From Chloroflexota bacterium (GTDB taxonomy: Bacteria > Chloroflexota > Anaerolineae > Anaerolineales > UBA4823): DNA of 11,065 nucleotides. Made by a program: the position numbers and the translations under genes. Below, in pieces: positions 1 through 6,969 of the stretch. Under the pieces are notes generated by a model. It worked only from the letters and a program-made list of their open reading frames with translations. It had not been told where the DNA came from and did not search any database. The stretch's first letter is position 1. Each line of letters starts with the position of its first letter. The DNA lies in the NCBI GenBank assembly GCA_030669775.1, contig DAOVCZ010000039.1, forward strand, positions 1 to 11,065. The letters run 5' to 3'.

Positions 1-774
1 GATGGCCGCGATTTGCTCAAGGCCAGTCAAAACGAATTACGAGATATCCGTGGTTCACAAATCGCCATGGTATTTCAGGACCCGATGACTTCGTTAAATC
101 CGGTTTTTACTGTTGGCTTTCAGATCACCGAAGCGCTCAGCATCCATAAAGGCATGGGCAATGACGAGGCGCGTGAGGTGGCTGGCGATCTGCTGGAGCA
201 GGTCGGTATTCCAGATGCCCGTTCTCGGCTGGATGATTACCCCCACCAGTTTTCAGGAGGTATGCGCCAAAGGGCGATGCTCGCTATGGCGCTTTCTTGT
301 GACCCAAAGCTCTTGATCGCTGATGAGCCAACAACCGCCCTGGATGTTACTATTCAGGCTCAGATTATAGATCTGGTGAAACGACTGCAAGAGAATCTGG
401 GCATGGCGGTCATGTGGATCACCCATGATTTAGGCGTTATGGCTGAATTAGCCCAGAATATCAACGTCATGTATGCTGGTTATATCGTTGAGCGCGGCAC
501 TGCTAGGGATATCTTCAAGCGCACCAGGCATCCCTATACCATAGGATTGTTAGGCTCATTACCCCGCCTGGATGAAGCACCCGGCACGGAACTGGTTGCT
601 ATTCCCGGCTTACCACCAGATTTATTATCTCTCCCGAAGGGTTGTCCATTTGTTTTCCGGTGTATGTATGCTGTCGAGCGATGCCTGGAGGAGATGCCTC
701 CTTTGGAGCAGACTGATGGGATAAATCATACTGTTGCTTGTTGGTGTTGGAAGGAAATTGCAGAGAAAAAGTGA
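1..774 (+). CDS. oppD: Oligopeptide/dipeptide ABC transporter ATP-binding protein, OppD/DppD type (5' end outside window)
   Basis: This is one of the two cytoplasmic ATPases that power uptake of peptides (or nickel or sugar oligomers, in relatives) through an Opp/Dpp-type permease. The reading frame is open from base 1, so the start and the Walker A loop lie upstream; 257 residues are visible. Counting from the first visible residue, the Q-loop FQDP is at 25-28, the signature SGGMRQR at about 85-91, Walker B LLIADEP at 104-110 and the switch histidine (ITHD) at 142. The C-terminal oligo_HPY region carries clustered cysteines (GCPFVFRC, then C228 and C247/C249), the pattern that binds a 4Fe-4S cluster in some DppD proteins. 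The next ATPase starts 6 nt after the stop, so the two are co-transcribed and probably form a heterodimer. The substrate cannot be told, because the permease and binding-protein genes are not in the window. An in-frame TTG at 13 is not the start: the preceding codons already match the family. Confidence 0.93.
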   Translation, partial: DGRDLLKASQNELRDIRGSQIAMVFQDPMTSLNPVFTVGFQITEALSIHKGMGNDEAREVAGDLLEQVGIPDARSRLDDYPHQFSGGMRQRAMLAMALSCDPKLLIADEPTTALDVTIQAQIIDLVKRLQENLGMAVMWITHDLGVMAELAQNINVMYAGYIVERGTARDIFKRTRHPYTIGLLGSLPRLDEAPGTELVAIPGLPPDLLSLPKGCPFVFRCMYAVERCLEEMPPLEQTDGINHTVACWCWKEIAEKK

Positions 775-780
775 TACCAC

Positions 781-1776
781 ATGCCTCCTGAACAAGAACC
801 GCTGGTCCGAGTTCGCAACCTCAAGAAATACTTTCCAATCTATAAGGGAGCATTGATCCAGCGCCATGTAGGTGATATCAAGGCTGTGGACGGGGTTAGT
901 TTCGACATCTACAAAGGGGAGACATTAGGACTGGTCGGGGAGACGGGCAGCGGCAAGACCACAGTCGGACGTACGATGACCCGCCTTTATGAGCCGACAG
1001 CGGGCGAGGTCACCCTGGATGGGATTGACCTGTTCAGCCTAAAATCAAAGGAATTATCCCAGATAAGGCGGCGGATAGCCATTATTTTTCAAGATCCATA
1101 CGCCTCACTGAACCCGCGCATGACTATCGGTTCTATCATCGCTGAACCGCTTGAAATTCATAAGATCGCCCGCGGAAGGGAGAAAGAGGAACGAGTGAAT
1201 GAGCTGCTCAGCATGGTTGGGTTGGGGACATACTGTGTAAATCGATTTCCCTTTGAATTTTCCGGTGGGCAGCGTCAGCGGATTGGTATCGCCCGGGCTT
1301 TAGCTATCCATCCAGATCTGATTGTCTGTGATGAGCCAATTTCCTCTCTGGACGTCTCAATTCAAGCCCAGGTGGTTAACCTGCTGGAGAAGCTTCAGAA
1401 ACAGCTTGGCCTGACATACTTATTTATCGCTCACGATTTGAGCATGGTGCGCCATATCAGCGACCGCATGGCAGTTATGTACTTGGGTAAGATCATGGAA
1501 CTGGCCGATCGGGATGAGATTTATTTGAGACCGGTTCATCCATATACTCAGGCACTGATGTCAGCGGTGCCAGTGCCCGATCCAGATTTTGCGATGGAGA
1601 GGAAACATATCATTTTGGAAGGGGATATGCCCAGTCCTGCCGACCCGCCGGTGGGTTGTAATTTCAGTACGCGCTGCCAATACGCGAAAGACATTTGCCA
1701 TGAGCAAGATCCAGAGTTCAGGGAAGTGAAAGCCGATCATTTCGTCGCCTGCCACTTTGCTGAAGATTTCCTTTAG
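781..1776 (+). CDS. oppF: Oligopeptide/dipeptide ABC transporter ATP-binding protein, OppF/DppF type
   Basis: This is the second ATPase subunit of the peptide-type ABC importer, full length at 331 residues, about the usual OppF/DppF size. All nucleotide-binding motifs are present in order: Walker A GETGSGKT at 53-60, Q-loop FQDP at 103-106, signature SGGQRQR at 161-167, Walker B IVCDEP at 181-186 and the switch histidine in AHD at 218. The oligo_HPY C-terminal region has four cysteines (293, 299, 306, 324) spaced like those of iron-sulfur-binding DppD/DppF proteins. A small variation is FPFEF before the signature, where the family usually has a histidine (PHEF). The ATG is 6 nt after the upstream ATPase stop, with no strong Shine-Dalgarno, which suggests translational coupling. 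A stem-loop at 1808 follows, so this is likely the last gene of the transporter operon. The substrate is unknown; the opp versus dpp naming is arbitrary. Confidence 0.95.
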   Translation: MPPEQEPLVRVRNLKKYFPIYKGALIQRHVGDIKAVDGVSFDIYKGETLGLVGETGSGKTTVGRTMTRLYEPTAGEVTLDGIDLFSLKSKELSQIRRRIAIIFQDPYASLNPRMTIGSIIAEPLEIHKIARGREKEERVNELLSMVGLGTYCVNRFPFEFSGGQRQRIGIARALAIHPDLIVCDEPISSLDVSIQAQVVNLLEKLQKQLGLTYLFIAHDLSMVRHISDRMAVMYLGKIMELADRDEIYLRPVHPYTQALMSAVPVPDPDFAMERKHIILEGDMPSPADPPVGCNFSTRCQYAKDICHEQDPEFREVKADHFVACHFAEDFL

Positions 1777-1807
1777 CTGAGCATTACTGTCCCTGATCTT
1801 GCACCCC

Positions 1808-1840
1808 TATCCCAGTAAATATACGCTGGGATACATTTTT
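1808..1840 (+). terminator. Probable intrinsic terminator of the ABC transporter operon
   Basis: An 8-bp perfect stem, TATCCCAG (1808-1815) with CTGGGATA (1826-1833), encloses a 10-nt loop. It is followed by CATTTTTG, a short U-run. It lies 32 nt after the oppF stop and just before a strong promoter, as expected for an operon boundary. The U-tract is short, so termination may be incomplete. Confidence 0.6.
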
Positions 1841-1855
1841 GTATAGTCCTTTCCT

Positions 1856-1884
1856 TTGACAATCCATATCCCAGAGACTAAAAT
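1856..1884 (+). promoter_or_regulatory. Near-consensus sigma70/A promoter for the coaE-cdaA-cdaR-der operon
   Basis: TTGACA (1856-1861, 6/6) is separated by exactly 17 nt from TAAAAT (1879-1884, 5/6). Initiation would fall near 1891. The spacer contains TATCCCAG (1867-1874), a direct copy of the 5' arm of the preceding terminator stem. The promoter would produce a leader of about 160 nt ahead of coaE. Confidence 0.75.
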
Positions 1885-1966
1885 TCAGGTAGGAACCGCA
1901 ATGGGTAAGTTTTGAGATTCTTCACTTGAGAAGTTCATCCTGAGAGACTTAGAAGGATTGCTGAGC

Positions 1967-2029
1967 ATGGCATTTATTGGTGAACTGGTGTATGAAAACA
2001 AGCAGTTGCAGATCGATATAGGTACTTAA
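1967..2029 (+). CDS. Possible 20-residue leader peptide or small protein upstream of coaE
   Basis: An ATG at 1967 opens a 20-codon frame ending in TAA at 2027-2029. It is preceded by a good Shine-Dalgarno, AGAAGGA (1951-1957), with a 9-nt spacer. The frame starts about 75 nt downstream of the predicted transcription start and ends 23 nt before the coaE ATG, so it lies entirely in the coaE leader. The peptide begins MAFIGELVY and is mixed hydrophobic and polar; it has no run of a single amino acid typical of attenuation peptides and no clear membrane segment. An imperfect hairpin (ATCCT 1937-1941 with AGGAT 1954-1958) could cover the Shine-Dalgarno. I do not recognise the product. A frame this short can occur by chance; the ribosome-binding site and position are the only support. 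The remaining leader, 1885-1966 and 2030-2052, shows nothing else I can name. Confidence 0.3.
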   Translation: MAFIGELVYENKQLQIDIGT

Positions 2030-2052
2030 TAAAAGTTGGAGCAGTCGAATCG

Positions 2053-3186
2053 ATGAGTGCCTGGCCGGGAAAATATGTAATTGGGCTGACCGGGAATATC
2101 GCCACCGGGAAGAGCGTGGTGCGAAAAATGCTTGAGCACCTTGGGGCGTATGGTATTGATGCAGACGCCCTTGCTAATCGTGCCATCGCCAAAGATGCCC
2201 CTGGATACCAACCAGTCCTTGACACATTTGGAAGTTGGATATTGACCCCTGAGGGTCAAATTGATCGTACCCGACTGGGCAGAATAGTGTTTTCAGATTC
2301 AGAAGCACTTGGAAAATTAGAAGCCATTGTCCATCCCCTGGTGAGACAGGCGATTGATCTGCTGGTACGCCGCGCCGGTCAAAAAATCATTGTGGTTGAA
2401 GCCATAAAACTCCTGGAAGGGCCGTTGCGTTCAGCGTGTGATAATATTTGGGTAACGACTGCGCCAATGGAAGTCCAGCTCAGGCGTTTGAGGATCAAGA
2501 GGGGTATGAGCGCTGAGGTCGCCCGCCAGCATATCGCTGCTCAACCACCCCAAACGCAGAAGATCGCGGCAGCGGATGTTGTTATAAAAAACAACGGCTC
2601 ATTTGAGGCTGCCTGGAAGCAAGTATTGGCAGCCTGGCAAAAAACGATCCCAGATGGGATTGTCGCTCTGGTCCCTCCTGCCCCTGCCGCCAAAGGTGTA
2701 CTGGCGGTTGAACGAGCAGGTCCCCGTCAGGTAGAAGAGATCGCTGAATTTATCACTGAAATCAGCAAGGGACGCCGGGCAATGAGTCCCGAGGATGTGA
2801 TGGCCGCATTCGGAGAGAAAGCGTTTTTGCTCCTGAAGATCGATGAGCGCTTGGTGGGTCTGGCGGGTTGGCAGGTAGAAAATCTTGTGGCGCGAGTCAG
2901 TGATGTTTATATGGAGCCCGGTCTAGCATTGGGAGAGGCTGTAAGAGTTTTAATGGACGCAATTGAAATTGCTTCTCGGGAATTGCAAAGCGAGATCTTA
3001 TTATTGTTTCTGCCTCCCCATTTGGGCCGCCATAATGCTGTGTGGGATGCGCTGGGTTACAGCCCTCGAAACCCGCAGGATTTGAAGGTTAGTGCTTGGG
3101 AGGAAGCTGCCTTAGAATCTATGCCGGTCGGTACCGTGATGTTTTATAAGCAGCTGCGCAAAGACCGGGTGTTGAAACCAGTTTAA
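2053..3186 (+). CDS. coaE: Dephospho-CoA kinase fused to a C-terminal GNAT-like domain
   Basis: The N-terminal ~200 residues are CoaE, which phosphorylates the ribose 3'-hydroxyl of dephospho-CoA with ATP, the last step of coenzyme A synthesis in the cytoplasm. Visible are the P-loop GNIATGKS (14-21), the IDAD motif (35-38), RTRLGRIVF (72-80), LEAIVHPLVR (89-98), the lid-like QLRRLRIKRG segment (142-151) and AADVVIKNNG (173-182). A Pro/Ala-rich linker (about 205-214) leads to a second domain of about 160 residues with a GNAT-like layout: VERAG...VEEIAEFI, FLLLKIDERLVGLAG (258-272), DVYMEPG, WDALGY (331-336) and a closing YKQLRKDRVL. The canonical acetyl-CoA loop (R/Q-x-x-G-x-G/A) is not recognisable around 288-296. 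Total length is 377, against about 200 for CoaE alone. Position 160 is His where most CoaE have Arg (RIxxQ). GGAG at 2038-2041 supports the ATG. First gene of the operon with cdaA, 63 nt upstream of it. Confidence 0.88.
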   Translation: MSAWPGKYVIGLTGNIATGKSVVRKMLEHLGAYGIDADALANRAIAKDAPGYQPVLDTFGSWILTPEGQIDRTRLGRIVFSDSEALGKLEAIVHPLVRQAIDLLVRRAGQKIIVVEAIKLLEGPLRSACDNIWVTTAPMEVQLRRLRIKRGMSAEVARQHIAAQPPQTQKIAAADVVIKNNGSFEAAWKQVLAAWQKTIPDGIVALVPPAPAAKGVLAVERAGPRQVEEIAEFITEISKGRRAMSPEDVMAAFGEKAFLLLKIDERLVGLAGWQVENLVARVSDVYMEPGLALGEAVRVLMDAIEIASRELQSEILLLFLPPHLGRHNAVWDALGYSPRNPQDLKVSAWEEAALESMPVGTVMFYKQLRKDRVLKPV

Positions 3187-3249
3187 TTGTGGTTTTCTTT
3201 ATGATCTGGGAAGTATCTGGGTGTGATGTTGACCATGGAGTTCTAGTTC

Positions 3250-4140
3250 GTGAACGATGTCATTGATAGATTAATCGATAACCTGTCCTTCGTTTTCGAG
3301 CGTCTCGATCCTTTCGGGATCTTAGACGTCATCCTGGTTACAGCGATCTTCTTTGCGATCCTGCGTTGGTTGCGGGATACTCAGGCAGTGGTTCTCCTTC
3401 GGGGGCTGCTCCTGGTGATCGCGTTGATCAGTTTGCTGACCAGCCTCGAAGTACTGCCGGCTTTTTCATGGTTGATGCGGACTACATTACCTGCAATGCT
3501 TCTGGTGATCCCTGTAATTTTTGCCCCAGAGATCCGCCGGGCATTGGAACGGTTGGGTAGAGCAGGCGCGATCTTGGATGGTGGGCGGGCGACCACCACG
3601 ACGGAAATCCAGAATACGATCACATCTGTGGTTGGTGCCACAGCACGTTTAGCAGACCGCCGTCATGGGGCGCTGATTGTACTGCAGCGGAATGACAGCC
3701 TGGAGGAATACATTCAAAGTGGGGTACGGATGGATTCTGATATAACACCGGAACTGATTCTACAAATCTTTTATCCAAATACTCCCCTCCACGATGGGGC
3801 TGTGATAATAGTTGGTTCTAAACTTGTTTCAGCCTCATCGGTTTTGCCCTTATCTGCAAGTGGAGTGTTGTCGAAGTCACCGGAACGCCAGATGGGTTTG
3901 CGTCACCGGGCTGCCTTGGGGATTTCAGAGGTAAGCGATGCGGTGGCAATTGTTGTGTCAGAAGAAACCGGATCAATTTCAGTGGTCAATGCAGGTCGCA
4001 TGATCCGTCGTTTGGATGCCGAGCGTTTGGAAAACATAATACGAGCATTATATCGCCCCTCGCAACCAGTCAGAGGGATAAAGGGCTTCTTCAAGAAGCT
4101 CTTCACCGGTGGAGATGGAACCCCTCGAGAGGAGGTATAG
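3250..4140 (+). CDS. cdaA: Membrane-bound diadenylate cyclase CdaA (c-di-AMP synthase)
   Basis: CdaA condenses two ATP into cyclic di-AMP, the second messenger that controls potassium and osmolyte transport and, through turgor, wall homeostasis. The 296-residue protein has the family layout. Three hydrophobic N-terminal segments lie at about 24-40, 46-66 and 78-93. A short coiled linker follows (about 94-130), then the DisA_N cyclase domain with the two signature motifs, DGA (182-184, in LHDGAVII) and RHR (218-220, in GLRHRAALGISE), and SEETG (237-241). All catalytic landmarks are intact. The start is GTG at 3250: an in-frame TAG at 3244-3246 rules out anything upstream, and TGGAG (3236-3240) lies 9 nt before it. 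The stop is 5 nt before the cdaR start, so the two are translated together. In Firmicutes the cluster is cdaA-cdaR-glmM; here coaE precedes and der follows. Confidence 0.95.
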   Translation: MNDVIDRLIDNLSFVFERLDPFGILDVILVTAIFFAILRWLRDTQAVVLLRGLLLVIALISLLTSLEVLPAFSWLMRTTLPAMLLVIPVIFAPEIRRALERLGRAGAILDGGRATTTTEIQNTITSVVGATARLADRRHGALIVLQRNDSLEEYIQSGVRMDSDITPELILQIFYPNTPLHDGAVIIVGSKLVSASSVLPLSASGVLSKSPERQMGLRHRAALGISEVSDAVAIVVSEETGSISVVNAGRMIRRLDAERLENIIRALYRPSQPVRGIKGFFKKLFTGGDGTPREEV

Positions 4141-4148
4141 AGGTTTTG
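4127..4148 (+). promoter_or_regulatory. Strong Shine-Dalgarno inside the end of cdaA that fixes the TTG start of cdaR
   Basis: GAGAGGAGGT (4127-4136) matches the anti-Shine-Dalgarno almost perfectly and lies within the last codons of cdaA. A 9-nt spacer leads to TTG (4146-4148). No ATG or GTG near the site gives a better start, so the weak initiation codon is compensated by a strong ribosome-binding site. This keeps cdaR output tied to cdaA translation. Confidence 0.75.
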
Positions 4149-5414
4149 TCACCTTTACGTTGGCTAGTCAGTAACCTGAGCACGATGATCCTGGCCCTGG
4201 TATTGGCAGTGGTGGTTTGGATATCTGCGGTCACTGCCGCCAATCCGAATATTGAACAGACCCGCTCGGTCCCACTGGACCTAGTCGGTCTTGATCCGGA
4301 TATGCTGGTTGTCGGGAATGTGCCCACTCAAGTACGGGTAACTTTAGAGGCTCCCTCCTCAGTGATGGATTCGATGAGTGCCTCGGAAAAGGCAGTTCAA
4401 GCCTGGGTGGACATATCTGGATTAGAACCAGGCAACCATGATTTGGAAGTCCAGGTGCAGATAAATCCATCATACCGACCTGTGCGCCGCAGCTCGGTAA
4501 TACCTGAAATCGTCTCTATAACCCTGGAACCATTATTGACGCGTACTTACCCTGTAAATCTGAAAGTGACGGGTGATCCAGCCGTTGGATATCAGAAAGG
4601 CAGGCTCAGTTCGGAACCGTCTTCGGTCACGATTTCAGGAGCTGCTTCTCTGGTGACTCAGATCGAGGAGGTGAATGCATCCATGGATATCTCCGGAGCC
4701 ACTGAGACGATAGAACGGGATTTGGCGCTCGTGGCGGTCGATCAAAATGGCGAGCCGGTGTCCGGAGTGACCATTATCCCGCTGGATGTGAGCGTCTCCC
4801 AACCGATATTCCTGCAAGGTGGTTATCGCAATGTGATCGTGAGAGTGGTGACGACAGGTCAACCTGCCAACGGCTATAAATTGACCAATATAACCGTTTC
4901 TCCACTCAATGTGGTTGTATTTTCTAGCGATCCTCAACTGGTCAACGACTTGCCCGGATACGTGGAAACTGAACCCGTCGACCTGACCGATGCAGTGGAT
5001 GATATAGACACCTATGTGGTGATTAATTTGCCTGAAGGTGTGACCATGGTCGGAGATCAATTCGTCCTGGTCCAGGTGAGCATCGCGGCAATTGAAGGGA
5101 GCCTGACGATGTCGCTGCCAGTCATACCAATCGGATTACTCCCGATTCACACCGCAGTGATATCGCCTGAAATCGTGGATGTGATTCTCTCAGGCCCGGT
5201 TCCCGTCCTGGACACATTAACTCCCGATGACATTCGTGTTGTGGTGGACGTTTCCGACTTGGAGCTGGGAATCTATCAACTCGAACCAATTGTGGATATA
5301 ATTCCGGACCGCATAATAGTCGAAGCGGTGTTGCCCTCAACCGTCGAAGTAGAAATTATTATCGCGCCCACGCCAACCCCAACTACCACGCCGGTCGCGA
5401 CCAGCCAGCCCTAA
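4146..5414 (+). CDS. cdaR: CdaR, YbbR-repeat regulator of diadenylate cyclase
   Basis: CdaR is an extracytoplasmic, membrane-anchored partner of CdaA that in Firmicutes binds the cyclase and modulates c-di-AMP output. The 422-residue protein has one N-terminal membrane segment (about 12-30) and then four successive all-beta YbbR-type repeats of 80-90 residues, at roughly 41-130, 134-218, 227-313 and 320-405. Each ends with the typical alternating hydrophobic strand, for example SITLEP and VEVEIIIAP. The C-terminus is a Pro/Thr-rich tail (408-422), as often seen on exported proteins of Chloroflexota. The start is TTG at 4146, 5 nt after the cdaA stop, supported by an excellent Shine-Dalgarno. 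The der gene begins 9 nt after the stop. CdaR proteins vary in repeat number; four is within the known range. The regulatory role here is inferred from linkage to cdaA. Confidence 0.9.
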   Translation: MSPLRWLVSNLSTMILALVLAVVVWISAVTAANPNIEQTRSVPLDLVGLDPDMLVVGNVPTQVRVTLEAPSSVMDSMSASEKAVQAWVDISGLEPGNHDLEVQVQINPSYRPVRRSSVIPEIVSITLEPLLTRTYPVNLKVTGDPAVGYQKGRLSSEPSSVTISGAASLVTQIEEVNASMDISGATETIERDLALVAVDQNGEPVSGVTIIPLDVSVSQPIFLQGGYRNVIVRVVTTGQPANGYKLTNITVSPLNVVVFSSDPQLVNDLPGYVETEPVDLTDAVDDIDTYVVINLPEGVTMVGDQFVLVQVSIAAIEGSLTMSLPVIPIGLLPIHTAVISPEIVDVILSGPVPVLDTLTPDDIRVVVDVSDLELGIYQLEPIVDIIPDRIIVEAVLPSTVEVEIIIAPTPTPTTTPVATSQP

Positions 5415-5423
5415 GAGACGCGC

Positions 5424-6800
5424 ATGTCAAAACCAGTTGTTGCCCTGGTTGGACGCCCCAACGTCGGGAAGAGTACCCTGTTTAACCGCCTGGCTGAAGA
5501 GCGATTAGCGGTGGTTGATGAGGTCCCAGGCACCACGCGAGACAGGTTAATGGCGGATGCAATTTGGTCAGGGGTGTTGTTTTCGATCATTGATACGGGT
5601 GGTATTGACCCAACCCAAACCAGTCAGGGGCGTTCCCAACAACCGCTCTCCGTTGGTTCGGCTGATTTTATAACGCAGATCAAGGAGCAGGCTGAGATTG
5701 CGATCGCTGAGGCGGATGCGATCCTGTTTATCGTCGACGCTGAGAGTGGGGTCACACCAGCAGATCATGAGGTGGCCCAGATACTTCGTCACCACCAGCA
5801 GCAGAGGGATGGCGAACCCTATCCTCCGATCTTTCTGGTGGTCAATAAAGCCGACAACGAGGTTCGACGCTCACAAGCTTACCAATTCTATGAATTGGGC
5901 ATGGGGGAGCCTTACCCAATATCGGCCCTGCATGGCATTGGTACTGGCGATTTGCTGGAGACATTGGTCTCATCTTTTCGCTTATCCGGCGAGGAGGTGG
6001 AGGACGAATCTGTAAAGATCGCCATAGTTGGCAAGCCGAATGTGGGAAAATCCAGCCTGCTCAACAAGTTGTTGGGGGAGGAGCGCGCCATAGTTAGTGC
6101 TATCCCCGGCACCACCCGCGACGCGGTTGATACTTATCTGAAATACGAAGATACTCCAATTACCCTGATTGATACGGCTGGAATCCGCAAGCGCGGAAAA
6201 ATTGAGCCAGGGGTGGAAAAATACAGCGTGCTTAGAACCTTTCAAGCCATTGATCGCGCCAGTGTCGTGCTGTTATTGGTGGATGCTTCGATCAGCTTAG
6301 CAGCTCAAGATGCCCATATTGCGGGGTATATCATTGATGCATGGAAAAGTGTTGTGGTGGTGGTCAATAAGTGGGATGCGATCACCAAAGATACCCATAC
6401 GATGGATGAATACACACGCTTATTGAGGCACGAATTGAATTTCTTGCCCTATGTGCCCCTGCTGTTTATATCCGCCAAGACAGGCCAACGGGTTTCCCAG
6501 GTGCTTCCAATGGCTTTGCGCGTTCAGGAAGAGCGATTAATGCGCTTGTCCACCTCCAGATTCAACCGGATTCTCAGGAGAGCGCAAGATCTTCATCCAG
6601 CCCCAACCCGGGCGGGGAAGCAATTGAAAATCTACTATGGAACCCAGGTACGCAATGATCCACCGACTTTCTTGCTCTATGTCAATGACCCAAAGCTGGC
6701 GCATTTTACTTACCAGCGATTCTTGGAGAATCGCATTCGAGAAGATTATCCCTTTTTGGGAACCCCCATCCGCTTGGTATTACGCCGACGTCGGGAATAG
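5424..6800 (+). CDS. der: GTPase Der (EngA), 50S ribosome assembly factor
   Basis: Der is an essential double-GTPase that acts in maturation of the large ribosomal subunit. Both G domains are complete. Domain 1: GRPNVGKS (10-17), PGTTRDR (35-41), DTGG (57-60) and NKAD (141-144). Domain 2: GKPNVGKS (203-210), PGTTRD (228-233), DTAG (250-253), NKWD (315-318) and SAK (350-352). A C-terminal KH-like domain (about 370-455) ends in a basic tail, RLVLRRRRE. Length 458 is slightly above the usual 435-445; the extra residues sit after DTGGID (about 62-80), a loop that is about 14 residues longer than in Bacillus Der as I recall that sequence. The ATG at 5424 is 9 nt after cdaR, with only a weak Shine-Dalgarno (AAGAGA), which suggests coupling to cdaR translation. 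A stem-loop at 6845 follows. Confidence 0.97.
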   Translation: MSKPVVALVGRPNVGKSTLFNRLAEERLAVVDEVPGTTRDRLMADAIWSGVLFSIIDTGGIDPTQTSQGRSQQPLSVGSADFITQIKEQAEIAIAEADAILFIVDAESGVTPADHEVAQILRHHQQQRDGEPYPPIFLVVNKADNEVRRSQAYQFYELGMGEPYPISALHGIGTGDLLETLVSSFRLSGEEVEDESVKIAIVGKPNVGKSSLLNKLLGEERAIVSAIPGTTRDAVDTYLKYEDTPITLIDTAGIRKRGKIEPGVEKYSVLRTFQAIDRASVVLLLVDASISLAAQDAHIAGYIIDAWKSVVVVVNKWDAITKDTHTMDEYTRLLRHELNFLPYVPLLFISAKTGQRVSQVLPMALRVQEERLMRLSTSRFNRILRRAQDLHPAPTRAGKQLKIYYGTQVRNDPPTFLLYVNDPKLAHFTYQRFLENRIREDYPFLGTPIRLVLRRRRE

Positions 6801-6844
6801 CCAGATTTTTCCCCATAACATGATTTTTATTATAGTAAGAGAAT

Positions 6845-6869
6845 CCTAAGAAAACTCTTAGGTTGATTT
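6845..6869 (+). terminator. Candidate intrinsic terminator after der
   Basis: CCTAAGA (6845-6851) and TCTTAGG (6856-6862) form a 7-bp perfect stem around the 4-nt loop AAAC, followed by the weak U-rich stretch TTGATTT. The stem is A/T-rich and the tail interrupted, so efficiency may be modest. It sits 44 nt after the der stop and 14 nt before the lepB promoter. Confidence 0.5.
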
Positions 6870-6876
6870 GTATGCC

Positions 6877-6905
6877 TTGACCTGTTACCATGCCGACTTT
6901 ATAAT
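6877..6905 (+). promoter_or_regulatory. Strong sigma70/A promoter for lepB
   Basis: TTGACC (6877-6882, 5/6) and TATAAT (6900-6905, 6/6) are separated by exactly 17 nt. Initiation would fall near 6912, which places the lepB start at the ATG at 6970 and excludes the upstream in-frame TTG at 6868. Confidence 0.78.
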
Positions 6906-6969
6906 CCAATTGCGGGAGAAGTCCTCTTCCCAGCCAATCTCGGGAATTGTGTGTGCGATAAGGAATTGG

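Noticed and set aside
1885..2052. A c-di-AMP (ydaO-type) or other riboswitch in the coaE leader
   Set aside because: The length and the cda context invited it, but I could not recognise conserved ydaO core segments or a multi-helix fold. Only a small imperfect hairpin is visible. A covariance-model search would be decisive.
4635..5060. A 141-codon open frame on the minus strand within cdaR
   Set aside because: It lies wholly opposite the well-supported YbbR repeats of cdaR. Its His- and Gly-rich composition is what the reverse complement of that coding sequence gives; no motif or ribosome-binding site supports it.
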